64,000 nt of DNA from Adiantum capillus-veneris (taxonomy: Eukaryota; Streptophyta; Polypodiopsida; Polypodiales; Pteridaceae), in contig CM043966.1 of assembly GCA_014529385.2 (NCBI GenBank), positions 84,931,087-84,995,086 on the forward strand, written 5' to 3'. The notes beneath the pieces are model-generated. The model did no database searches, had not been told where the DNA came from, and saw only the letters and a list, made by a program, of their open reading frames with translations. The position numbers were made by a program, and so were the translations under genes. Position 1 is the stretch's first letter. Each line of letters opens with the position of its first letter. Below, one piece after another: positions 1 through 13,997 of the stretch.

Positions 1-70
1 AATGGTCATTTGCCTTTTTTTTCCTATACATTTAATAAATAAAAAAACAACAATTTCATTGCACAAAAAC

Positions 71-271
71 TTTGGGCCAAAATCAAATGTTTAATTATAT
101 TGGAGAAACTGTTCATTACAAAATTGCCCAAATAGGCGATGCATGGCGGCTATACAATTGTGGCCAAAAGAAGACTTTGGGCCAAAATCAAGTGTTTAAT
201 TATATTGGATATTACAAAATTGTCCAAATAGGCGATACATGGGGGCTATACAAGTGTGGCCAAAAGAAGAC
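71..271. repeat. tandem duplication of a ~100-bp segment
   Basis: Two adjacent direct copies, 71-175 and 176-271, both start TTTGGGCCAAAATCAA and end GGCCAAAAGAAGAC. The second copy lacks about 9 bp around the GAAACTGTTC stretch and carries a few substitutions. The small plus-strand open frame across it is a product of the duplication. Confidence 0.85.
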
Positions 272-655
272 GGGCCCAAAAACACTTGGAGGATTGAGCT
301 ACTCGGATCCTGGGACCTCTCGAGGGACTCCCTGACTCTGGAAAAGAAAAAGACAACAAAACCTTTAATTAATACAAATGGATACATAATTCTGCATGCA
401 CTCATTTAAAAAACAAAGTTCACACTTATAGGCTGTAGTGTACGACATGCATTTTCAAATTCTTCGCGATTGATTTTGTTGTTTTCATACAGCCAGCATC
501 ATGTCTGATATTTGGAGTGGCTCTCTTTGTATATCTGGATCTCTCGGCTTGGGTGGGTCATAGTAATATTTTGTTGTATATCAATTAAAAAATATCACAA
601 ACCTAACCTTATTACCACAAATTAAATCAATTCAAATGAAAATACGCGCACTCAC

Positions 656-1676
656 AAATTTATCTTTCCATGCTGCTTTTCCTCCCGAGCCGTAATGCGT
701 GGGCGTTTGCTGCGTCCTCGCCTCCACCTGCCGAGTGTGCGTCCTAGCACCTGCCGCTCTCTCGTCCTCCAGCTCGCCCTGGGCTTTCTCCGACTCCTCG
801 TCGTGAACATTTCCAGGGTGATAGTTGTGACCCTCAGATTCAAATGTTCGCTTTGCTGCCCTCCGCACACTGGACTTCTTATTTTTCAAGAAATTCTTGA
901 CGTACTCCTCGAGCCACTGCCTAGAGAACTCTTCCACTTCCGGATTAGGGAACCGCATGAGCAATGTCGTGTGAATGTACGTCAAGTCGGCTGGGTCATG
1001 ATCTTTGAAAGATTTAAAGCAATCTTGGTATGTCGAGTGGATCAGCTGGTTAAGGTGCCCTCGAAATGTCCTCCCCAAAGAGGAACCTAGATCCACCTCC
1101 CCCCCTCGATGTATATAATAGTAGTGGCCACGACCGTCCGGGGTGGGCGCATCGTGGTTCTCATCCTCATGTGGAGCTCCAAAGGGTGAGCGAGGAGGTC
1201 GGGGTGTAAGAGGAGGTGAATCTGTAGCACTACCCCCTCCACCACCAAAGAAGCACGAGCCACTACCTCCACGAGAGCGTGAGCCACCACTACGGGAAGA
1301 GCGCTGGCCACCCGAAGAGTGCTCGCCTGAGCCCGAACCGCTAGGTGGTGTAGGCGACGGATAACTCGACGGTGTGGGCGTGGATCGCTGCGAATGCAAG
1401 GTGGAGGGAGCTGCGGGTGACGGGAAAGTCGAGGGTAAGGTGGAGGAAGGCCCACTGGGAGGCACACTCTGCAGGATCGGAGTGCCAACGCCCGGTGTCG
1501 CAAGCGGTGAGAGCCCATAGGCAGCCAACTGTGTTGGTGTGTACCGCCCTAGAAGACTCTGCTGCGAGGATAGCCACTCTGCCTGGGCGCGGTATGCTCT
1601 CTCGAGGTCGGGGTCGTGTACTGCATCTCGGAACCATCGAAAGCCCCCGGGGCGGTCACTTTTTAGAATGTGTATG
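656..1676 (-). CDS. large GC-rich exon of a candidate host or CACTA-accessory gene
   Basis: One minus-strand frame stays open for about 340 codons and ends at a textbook donor (GTGAGT reading leftward from 655) after KDKF. From its 5' side the protein reads IHILKSDRPGGFRWFRDAV, then a Pro/Ser/Gly-rich low-complexity stretch of about 100 residues, then a folded-looking part (LGRTFRGHLNQLIHSTYQD, later QWLEEYVKNFLKNKK) and a charged C-terminal tail. The layout of the last part, helices followed by a Lys/Asn/Arg-rich segment, recalls the plant Transposase_24 (En/Spm accessory) family, but I cannot confirm it. A possible acceptor lies at 1677-1678 (TAG before CATACAC). GC content is far above the surrounding DNA. 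A possible last exon, frame YYDPPKPRDPDIQREP ending in TGA at 485-487, lies beyond the intron. The gene could be host or transposon; the exon itself is better supported than any function. Confidence 0.5.
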
Positions 1677-1795
1677 CTATCACGTGAGTTAACCAGAGAG
1701 GATTATTAAAAGATCAAAATGTATACATACAGAGGGGGCTGGGGGTTTTTTAAATAGGTACGTAGTGTAAATATAGTATGTATATTGAGATATTA

Positions 1796-1990
1796 TTAAT
1801 AACCTCTTGAACGCACGTGATATAGGAAGCTTTTGATAAGTGACCGCCTCGGGCGAAAGCCGAAGGTGGATTGTGACTGGTGGGAGGAAGACTGCGAGAA
1901 GTAAGCATCACAAGTGTCCTCGTAAGAGAGGCCCTCGGCAAGAAAGTCCTCTATGGATCGATAGCCGGGCGTGGAAGAGGATGCCATATC
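1796..1990 (-). CDS. candidate start-codon exon of the same minus-strand gene
   Basis: A strong acceptor-like sequence (T-rich run then GAAATTTTAG, minus strand) ends at about 1991. It is followed by GAT and an ATG at 1987-1985. The frame reads MASSSTPGYRSIEDFLAEGL and continues with a Ser/Gln-rich stretch to a stop at 1796. A GT at 1844-1843 (AGGCG|GTCACT) would join in frame to the exon beginning at 1676; a second GT follows TTCAAGAG nearer the end. No domain is recognised. The exon shares orientation and higher GC with the exon at 656-1676, which is why they are treated as one gene. Confidence 0.4.
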   Translation of the reverse strand, partial: DMASSSTPGYRSIEDFLAEGLSYEDTCDAYFSQSSSHQSQSTFGFRPRRSLIKSFLYHVRSRGY

Positions 1991-2284
1991 CTAAAATTTC
2001 ACAAAAAAAAGGGACCCTAATTAACATTGGATTCTAGTCAAAGTGAGATTCTTTATTGGATAGGATTCCTCCTTGCATAGGATTCCTTTTATCTCCTATT
2101 TAAGAAATGGTTTGTGTGCTTATTTTTTTTTGCATCCATTTAGAGTGTGTGTGTGTGCTTCTAATTAATCTATTGTGTGTGTGCGTTAGTGTGTGGCAAA
2201 GAAATTAATCTAGTGTGTGTGTGTTGGACCTTAATCTACCGTTGGGCTTCTCGATGACCATTGGGGTCTCAATCAACATCATTG

Positions 2285-2907
2285 CACACCCACATGGAGG
2301 TATGTTTTGGTATGCTTGTAACGCATGCACACTAATGCAAGCGTTAGTGTGTGCTTGTAACACATGCACACACTAATGCTTGCATTAGTGTGTGCTTATG
2401 CACAAATTAGTGTGTGAAAACACACCAATGCATGCACACACGCACTAATGCAAGCATTAGTGTGTGCTTGTAGCGCATGCACACACTAATGCTCGCATTA
2501 GTGTGTGTGTGCATGCATTAGTGTGTTTTCACACACTAATTAGTGCACAAGCACACACTAATGCTTGCATTAGTGTGTGCAATTTTTTCACACACCAATG
2601 CTCACAATAGTGTGTGCTTGTGCATGCATTAGTGTGTAGACACACTAATTTGTGCACAAGTACACACTAATGCAAGCATTAGTGTGTGCTAGAGAGGTAT
2701 GCACACACTAACGCTTGCATTAGTGTGTGCTTGGGCACAAATTAGTGTGTGGAAACACATTAACTCTCTAGCACACACTAACGCTTGCATTAGTGTGTGC
2801 TTGGGCACAAATTAGTGTGTGGAAACACACTAATGCATGCATTAGTGTGTGCTTGTGCACAAATTAGTGTGTCTACATACGAATGCATGCACACACTAAT
2901 GCTTGCA

Positions 2908-2943
<36 letters not shown>

Positions 2944-3556
2944 ATGCATGCACACACTAAAGCGGGCATTAGTGTGTGCATGCATTAGTGTGTTTCTACA
3001 CACTAATTTGTACAATTTGTGCCCAAGCACACACTAATGCAAGCATAGTGTGTTTCTACACACTAAGTTGTGCAATTTGTGCCCAAGCACACACTAATGT
3101 AAGCATTAATGTGTGCATGCATTATACACACACTAATGCTTGCATTAGTGTGTGATTGTGCACAAATTAGTGTGTGAAAACACACTAACTTGTGCACAAT
3201 CACAGACTAATGCAAACATTAGTGTGTGTGTATATAATGCATGCACACACTAATGCGGGCATTAGTGTGTGTGCATAATGCTTGCACACACTAATGCTTG
3301 CATTAGTGTGAGCTTGTAACGCATGCACGCACTAATGCGGGCATTCGTGTGTGATTGTGCACAAAATAGTGTGTGAAAACAAATTAATTTGTGCACAATC
3401 ACACACTAATGCAAGCATTAGTGTGTGTGTATAATTCTTGCACACACTAATGCTTGCATTAGGGTGTGCTTGTAACGCATGCACGTACTAATGCGGGCAT
3501 TAGTGTGTGTATAATGCATGCACACACTAATGCAAGCATTAGTGTGTGATTGTGCA
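2285..3556. repeat. array of more than 20 short palindromes (ACTAATGC..GCATTAGT)
   Basis: The core CACACTAATGC-TT-GCATTAGTGTG, or its AA-centred version, recurs more than 20 times. Examples lie near 2370, 2481, 2556, 2665, 2705, 2775, 2828, 2893, 3130, 3246, 3403, 3445 and 3521. Each is an inverted repeat of about 26 bp. Between many of them lies a second palindrome, TTAGTGTGTGGAAACACACTAA-like, so units of roughly 60-70 bp are hierarchical hairpins. Centres vary (TT, AA, AT, GG) while the arms are conserved. Confidence 0.9.
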
Positions 3557-3616
3557 CAAAATAGTGTGTGTGTGTGTACAATGTGTGTGTGCATGTTAGT
3601 ACATGTGTGTGTATGA

Positions 3617-3651
<35 letters not shown>

Positions 3652-3719
3652 AATGTGTATGCATTGTGTGTGTGTGCATGTGTGTGTGTGTGTATGTGTT
3701 TTTGTGTGTGTGTGTGTAG
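3557..3719. repeat. interrupted (TG)n microsatellite
   Basis: Imperfect TG tract directly abutting the palindrome array. It contains GTGTGTGCATG and TGTATG interruptions. A shorter pure (GT)n tract lies inside the array at about 2910-2941. Confidence 0.9.
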
Positions 3720-3756
3720 AAGAACGAGAAGAAAGAGAGAGATTTCGAGCACTTAC

Positions 3757-3946
3757 AGTCGTGACCTCGATCGCTTGGATATGGTGGGGATGGAGATGAA
3801 GAGAGTAATAGAGGTTGGAGATGGAGAGAGAGAAGGAGAGAGAGCTTGGAGATGGAGAGGGAAACAGGCCCGCGCAGAAGAGGAGCTCGTTTTTGAATTT
3901 TTGGCATTCAATTTCGCGGGGACACGCAGGTGCCCCCTTTATATAA
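3757..3946 (-). promoter_or_regulatory. putative promoter and first (5' UTR) exon
   Basis: On the minus strand a TATATAAAG box lies at 3946-3938. About 30 bp downstream comes a CT-rich leader and an ATG at 3907. The leader ends at a consensus donor, CGACT|GTAAGT (GT at 3756-3755). Splicing to the acceptor at about 1991 would close the 3907 frame with TGA exactly at the junction. That makes it a leader ORF, with the main start at 1987. This is inference; no transcript evidence is available. Confidence 0.4.
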
Positions 3947-4041
3947 AAACCTTTGCTGGAAATTTTACCGCGCGTATTACCGCGTCTGTTCTCGCGTGTA
4001 TTACCGCACGTATTATCACAAAAATCACTGATGAGACATGA

Positions 4042-6660
<2,619 letters not shown>

Positions 6661-7991
6661 TTAACACTAGAATGGTAACAGGACACTGTTATGTCCTCTT
6701 AAGTGACCATTTTGATTGAATTATTTGAAGAGTATGAAAATGAATTTCTAGGTGCTATATATCCACAAAGTTGCCTTATGAGCTGAAAAAAACTTAGCAT
6801 TCTTTTTTGAGTATCGATCTCACCATTAACCTTACTCTTGCACAACATTTTTGAACCTAGACTGTGTGAAAAAACGGGTCCTGTTTGTAGTTTTTTTTCA
6901 ATTTTTGGCAACTATACCACTTTAAACTTCATGTTTGTGAGGTTTAGATGGCTAGAGGTTATAGGCCTTCATAGTTCTCAACATGTTTTGATGCTTGTAG
7001 GGAGAGCTAAGTGTTAAAATTGAAAGTTATGACCAATTTACAAGAATTGCATAATCCTGTTTTTTGGCCAAAATTAGCACTTTTATGATTTTTTTGGTGG
7101 CTTTCTTGATATCCAAATTCAATTTTGATTGTGTAAGTGTAATGTATAACATAAAGCTAATCTTCCTTGAGTTTAAAGGGACCTAATATGCTATATAGCA
7201 TAGTATATAATGATGGTTGAGTTTTTTGATTGCTGAAGAATACGATACATTTTAGAGTAGCAAGTATAACTTTCTCAATATTGCTAGTTTCTTAGGCCAA
7301 TTGTGTGTATTTTGTAGGTAGTGACCATATCTAATCATAGACTACAAACTTGGCCAGATATTGAGTATTTTCTATGGGTTTCTAGAGGTCATAATGCTAA
7401 ACCCAGTTTTTTCATGTTTGCTGTATTTAACACTTTATCATTGCCCCCAAGGTTCCAATTGTAAGAGATCCATTATCCTTTTGACATGATCCATGGCTCC
7501 TTTTGAATCCAGAGGCCCAAAGGGAACTAAGAAAACATGTATATAGTATCTGTATTGAGCGTGACTATAGAAACTTTGATGATAGGTCCGCAGAATGGAA
7601 AAAATGCAACTTTTTTGTACCTATTTTTTTTTCCCAAAAAAAAATTAGTGAGGTAAAATCAACCATATGTTTTGGTCACCAACCCATTGAAGTTAACGGG
7701 GCATTTTATCTCATGTCCTACAAAAATCTCCACTCTTATTTATATGCAATGAACCGTAAGAAATTGCTGTTTTGGGCAAAATGCACTGGTCCATCAACTT
7801 TGGAGGCTTGTAGTGACCAAGGGACAAGAAAAATTACAAGTTTCTCATTTTTTCCATATGTAGTAGTTATTGAACTATAAGCTCATGAAAGGATTTTTCA
7901 AAATGAGTGCATCTACTATGGTTTTGGAATTTTTTCCCAAAACCCTGAAAGGACACTTTTATGTCCTGTTAGGTTACCATTCTCGTGTTAA
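6661..7991 (+). mobile_element. TTAA-flanked 1331-bp non-autonomous DNA element, copy A
   Basis: Left end TTAA-CACTAGAATGGTAAC; right end GGTTACCATTCTCGTG-TTAA. The termini form an inverted repeat of about 15 bp (CACTAGAATGGTAAC against CACGAGAATGGTAAC). Inside each end is a subterminal mini-palindrome: GGACACTGTTATGTCC on the left and GGACACTTTTATGTCC on the right. No transposase is recognisable; the 125-codon frame at 7503-7880 has no known motif. Copies B (21231-22561, inverted) and C (47017-48362) define the family. TTAA at both ends suggests a TTAA target, as used by piggyBac-type elements, while the CACTAG...CTAGTG ends look CACTA-like. Confidence 0.85.
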
Positions 7992-10900
7992 GAGGTCAAG
8001 GAAGAAAGGTTAAGGGGGGAAGCAATCAAATGAAGAATGTGAGTAAGGAATCCCTCCTTCTTGGGGTGGATCATGCCTTTTGAAAAAATGTTGTCACCCT
8101 TTAAAACAAATTGTTCTAGTTTGTAATAGTTGGTGATGTTGGCCAATATGTTTTTCCTACCCCAAGTGCTACATCAAGAATCTCCCATGAATGTACTTGA
8201 GGACTCTCGTCAGGTGGTAATGTTAAAGTGAGAGCATGGTTTTTTGGTGTTTTCATGGATATTAATAGTGGTAGGTGGAGGTTGTGTTGGGATTCTACAT
8301 TGATGGATGAATTACATGAAGAGGTACAAGCTTCATTTGACTGCTCTCTTCCTGAGCTAGGTGGTCTAGATTGATCTTGCTTTGGGATCTAATCTAGCTT
8401 TGAAATAGGTGGGAGCATTCCAGGATCTTTCCCTTCACATGGTCCTCAACAAGGATTGGGGTTGGAATTGCAAAATTTGACTCGCATGGTTTTGCATGTT
8501 AGATGAAGGAACACATTTTACGTTGGTATCCAAAGTTGGTCATTGCCATCATAGTAGTCTTGGGCTTCTAATAGGATTTTAGGAACCCAACGTGATGTAA
8601 CTTTTCATTTCTTTGAGCGGGTGGTTGATTTGCAACATAATATTGCATTTTGCAATAAGGCAGTCTATGTAGGCATCATAGACTAGGGATCGCCTACCAC
8701 TTTCCCCACCACAAATACATTCCCAAATCGGATCGCCCTATTGTTGGATGTAAGATCAAAGAACGAGAAAGACTATCCAAAAGATCCACAAAATTGCATA
8801 TCCACCAACCTTCCTTTATACTCTAGATCCATTAATATATATACTCTAGATTGTATATTGCATGCTTCATTCTTAACCTATGCCAACACAGCCAGTCCAA
8901 GCGGAGAGGGTGGCATTGAAACTCAATTTTTTGAAGCATGCCCAAGCAGATTACCACTTGTCAATATAGATGAATTCAAACTATTGAATATTGTGGGGGT
9001 TTATGTTCAAAGTCTAGATTGATTTGAAGATCACAATGTATACTTTGAAACCATAATGTATATTGTTTTGAAACAAAGATGTATATCGTTTTGAATCCTC
9101 ACATCTATCACTATGTAAAGTTACTGTGTGTTCAATTAATGAGATTAGAGAAAGAGAGAGTGTGTGTGTGTGAGAGACAACTTGGTTGAACTCAAAATTT
9201 TAAAAAATGTTTGCAATTTACAATAGTGTTGGCTTGCATTACATAGCTGGAGAATTACGTCATTGCAAAAAAAGTTTGACTAGTGGCACGATGTCATTAC
9301 ATAATATAAAGTTGGGGAACTACATATTGGAGAAGCAAATGAGGGCATTACTCATCTCAACACCATCAAATGTTAGTGCCATATCATCCATCTCCTCCAT
9401 GTCTGAATATTGTGATATCACCACCCACTCTGGCTTGTCGTCGTTTGATGTATCATTCCATGATCCAACACAAGGACATAGAGAAAAAACCTATATCTAT
9501 ATTCATCTTCAAGTGTGAGCCATCGAATCTACACAACAAGATCAAATAATTTAACTACATGCCTAGACCTAGATTACCTCTAGGCATGATTCAATGACTC
9601 TACACAATTGCAGCTAACAAAAAAAATTAAATTCAACCTAAACTACTTTTGAGTGTGAGTTTGCACTCTACACAATGGTAGATAGCTCTTAAATATTTCT
9701 AAAGCACCTCCAAGTGTAAGCATTTTCTTTGCACAATGGTAGGCAGCCTTTATTTACTTTAAAATACTTATCTCTTTTTTCAAGATTGTGCTCCAACACA
9801 AAAAGTGATAGGTAAAAAAAGAAAAGTAAACTTAATTAAAACTAAAATTCTTTGTAGGTCATTTTAGTTATCTTCTAATCCTTTTTTCAGCACAAAGAAT
9901 GCTTTTTCACCTTCTCAAGCTCTTCAATAGGATGTGAGTGCTCAATGCTCAATCTTTGATGCTGGTAATTGCACCCTTGATGGCTCAATGTATAAAAACT
10001 TAAAAGTGCTCTCAATCAAAAAGAATTTTGATCAAGCAATGGTTTTGATCAAAATACAAATAAATTAAAGGATACACTTGTTTTGTTGATGTGTCAGCAG
10101 TTAAAACACTCATTGAATAGAGGGAAACTTATAAAACTCCCATATAATATATATTAAGCGTTTTCCATTTAATGCATAACGCAACATAGATCATATTTCA
10201 AAAGAGAAAAAGTCTTAACTACATGCCATCAAAAAAGTTACAATTAGGAGTGAGGGCAGGGAAGGGGGATTATAAAGCCCAAATGAAAATTTAGGCTATC
10301 ACCAATCCAAACAAATTATCATACTGATAGAAAAGACATATCTTAAATTTTACAAACCGGGATGGACTTTTGGGATTGGGGTGATAGACATAAGGTGCAG
10401 CTGACACATGTGACATTAAATGCCCACTTATGTTTGGTGCAACCTTTAAGGTTTAGTTAGAGCATAACAGCATTCAAACAAAGAGTTTGGGACCTGCTGC
10501 AATGCAAACTATTTAGACCCAACTCCCTTTCCCTATCAATAGTCCAAGTAGCATGCTGAAACACAGCCACATAAGGGTCTAGAGTGAAAATGTACATTGC
10601 ATCTTTATTGATTTAGATAATGAACATATGCTATGTTGCTTGTGCTCTAACTCATTGAATTTTCCAAAATTTTGCACAACTTATAATCTCATTTGGAGAT
10701 GAGTGAGATTTAATAATCAAGTCACCTACATGGGAAGTGGTAGGCATAAGAGTCTAAAGATTGGTCAATTCTTATCATAGGTATGCTACATTACAGGTTG
10801 CTTACACGACAAAAGTCCCAACATACATCTAGACTCAATAGGGTGCAAAGAAGCAAGAGCAGCCATCAGCAGCCTCCCTAGCAACCAACATGGTCAGAAA

Positions 10901-13900
10901 AACCATACACTGGAGCAACAGGATAACACTACAAAAAATCATTTAAAAGTAGGATTATGAGCCAACATTCTACAAACAAGGTAGAGAAAAGCACTCAAGC
11001 ATGAAATAAAGCTAGGAAATTCCCAAGAGAGGGCCACAACATTGAAGTGAACATGAAAACCCCAAACAAGACAAGCTAGAAACTCCACAAAGGTCAAAAC
11101 CTGGTAAAAAACTACCAAGTGATTCATTATAATTGTGAATTGATGTAGGCCCTAAATAAAGTCAAAATGGAAAAATGAGCATGCCACAAGGACTCTAGAC
11201 ATCATGGGGAAGCCACACTGAAAATTTGGGCTCATTTAGATCAGTTGCTCTACTAGCCACTCTAGTCACATAGCCAACTAGAGATTCCAATGACAAAGTG
11301 TAAAGCAAGAAAATTTTGGAATTGGATATGGCAAAGTCATAATTACCCTTGGTGTTAACACACAAATTTGGAGCTCATTTGGATCACTTTTGTAACTAGC
11401 AATTCCAGTTAAAATTTCAAGTAGCGATTTTAGAGTCGGGACTCCAGTTGCCATGTGCATAGTAAGTTAGTAGGTTTGGGCTTTTTTTTCTAAGTGTTAA
11501 GAAAGAGTGAATGAGATATCTATCTTCTTCACATTTTCCTACTCCCCACCCCCCTTCATTACTCCCACAACCTTATGTTTGTTCACATTTATTTTGCACA
11601 ACACCCTCTTGCACTTGCAGATTTACAACGAGGAGTCCCCACTGGTAGAGCTTTACATTGCCAACATATAAAAATCCCACCCCACCCACCCCGCATGGTC
11701 AAGCACAAATCTCATCCCCACGATGTCAAGACATACAACACAAACTCTTAGTACAGCCCTATGAGGCTTGGCCTTTGCTCCATGTGCCAACCTTCGAGCT
11801 CAGAGAGGCCTTCATGCCTAGTCATCCCTTGAGGCTAGATCCATGTGCTCAATGCCAAGTGTGCGGAACAAGAGACCCAATAATCTTTGAAGCATGCCAA
11901 GAGCATGGGTTACTTTTCTAGAATTTTTGCAATATCCTTTTGAATGATCTCACTAGGGGAAAGCCCCAAGAGTTAAAACAACATCAACCACCAAGTCTTG
12001 TAGTAGATAGTACCTCTGTAGCTCCTCACTCTATGTGTAGTAGCAAGTCTACACATGCTACATCAAAACAAACAAATCATGAGAGCCACTAGTGCAGTGA
12101 TGTTGAGGGGATTCATCAACAATGACCGAGGGCAAGAAGTCCTTTCACATATCGCTGTAGCAAACCTTAGACACAAGGAAAGACAACAATGCTTGTGTGG
12201 CTTGGCTTGCAAAGCTACTTCAAGCTACCTCCATGGAGACCTCACCTTTAAAGGAATTGAGATATCCTCATGAACCTTGAAGACAACAACTACACAATGG
12301 TGACTGATGCTCAAGGTGCACCACATTGATTCCAAGTCAACAAAGAGATCATTAGGTGAGTGCTTCATTTGCAAGCAGGAGGCAAAGTTCTTGCACACCT
12401 ATCATGGCAATGGGAAGATCACCAAGTCACCTTTAGCAACCTTGGTGAGAAGATACCAACATGGCCAGACCTATTGCACCAAGAGCTAGTGATGCCTCAT
12501 CAACAAATCCTCCTAGGTCATTTCCACACCTCAAATTTTCCAAGTTACACCATATTTGAGATCAGCTAGGCAATAGAGTGGGTAAAAAGGATGCTAAAAC
12601 CATGACTCCATCAGTTCAATATACCTTCCTATTTATGATCCATAAGGCCTCAAAGAGCAAAGGAACCTTCAACAAAAACTCCACAAACGTCATACCTTGG
12701 TGCTGTCTTACCACTTACCCACATTCCCTACCAAGGATTCTAGCTTGTTAAGCTACCACCATCAATGGTACCCCCAAGACAATGGGCCATCCAAAACAAA
12801 CCAAGTCATCAACCCCTCACCTTAGCACTACACAAATCACCCTCCAAGAATAAGAAGACATTGAGACCAAAACCCACCACACATATGCCCATGAGAGCCA
12901 CAACATCACATCTGACCACCACACCAACACCTACCACCTCTCCATAAGATCTTGAAAGTGTAGGAAAAGTAAAGAGCAAGGTCACATGTATGCACTAGAC
13001 CTTGGTTGATGCCAAGGAGATGGTGGGGCAATAAAAAGGGAAAGACAAGAAATTAGATGCGCCCATATGGTACATGTGCAACAAGAACTTGCAAATGAGT
13101 TAAGAACAACAGAGCTACAAGGTGGAGCAGGCTCCTCAAACCCAAGAACTAATGAAAAACTACATACCAAGTAGTGCATGATCCAAGCAACAATCGCCCA
13201 CTCTCTATAAGTAATGCACCAAGAGAGAAAGAAGTTGGACACAATAGGAGGCTCCAAGGGAAAGAAAAAGGACCCTAGTATCCTACGGACTCTCTCCCTT
13301 CTTACAGAAGCCTACCTCCTACCCCATCAATTGATACAAAAGAGTACGTACCAATATCTCCTAATCTGACTACAACTCAAGATAGCAAAAGGTCAAAGGA
13401 GAAAGAAAGAAAAAATTTAGAGAGTCTGCTGGCACAAGAAACAGGACTATGCCTTGAAGCCCAAATGACCTCTTGTGAGAACAAACAAGAAGCTATGAGA
13501 CTTCAATCTGAGCAAGAAAGTGCACACCGGTTGAAAGCCCTTCACCAAGAAGTGGCCACAACTATGAGAACTTGTCAAAAACATCAAGCAAATGTAGTAA
13601 TTCTTGCATTGAATAAACACTTTGAACAAAATATCAATATGTTCAACTTGTTCAAAGGAGAGTACAAACCAAACTTCCAAAGACATTTCTTGTTATTGGG
13701 GCTTGCAATAAAAAGATTTCCTACCAATTCACTACCCTTCATCTCTGCTTCATGACCAAACTTCAAAGACCAGATATATTTCATTCCCCGACAAACTTCA
13801 AGTAATTAACAAGAGACTACACATAGACTGAAGCTGTATACAAACAAAAAGAATAACACACATGGTCGGTGACTGCAAGATTCCTTCTCCTTCTCCATTA

Positions 13901-13997
13901 TAGTTCATGCAAAAAGGTTACAACCGTCAGAATGACCCCCGCTTTCAAATATGAAAGAGTATCATGCCCTTTCTCTTACAAAATTATTGAATCCCAA
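7992..13997. other. 6 kb without an assignable gene
   Basis: Short open frames occur at 8741-9022, 9207-9518, 11658-11921, 12055-12273, 12360-12569 and 13465-13755, all plus strand. None shows a motif I recognise. The 13465 frame is Gln/Glu/His-rich and may be a fragment of a coiled-coil or gag-like ORF. Phrases such as CACAATGGTAG recur near 9670 and 9735. This is probably old, decayed repeat DNA. Confidence 0.35.

Noticed and set aside
72-335. Plus-strand ORF with an internal protein repeat
   Set aside because: The repeat is the 100-bp DNA duplication; no independent coding evidence.
2285-3556. Regularly spaced palindromes as a CRISPR-like array
   Set aside because: There are no unique spacers, no constant repeat/spacer lengths and no cas genes; surroundings are plant nuclear DNA.
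3568-4041. Long plus-strand ORF across the TG tract
   Set aside because: Composed of translated (TG)n and GA-rich leader; low-complexity artefact. The same holds for frames over 19654-19929, 44060-44336 and 46327-46635.
6661-7991. TTAA family called as a standard CACTA element
   Set aside because: The CACTAG ends fit, but 3-bp flanks differ (TAA/TTA) in copies A and B while TTAA fits both. Kept only as an alternative.
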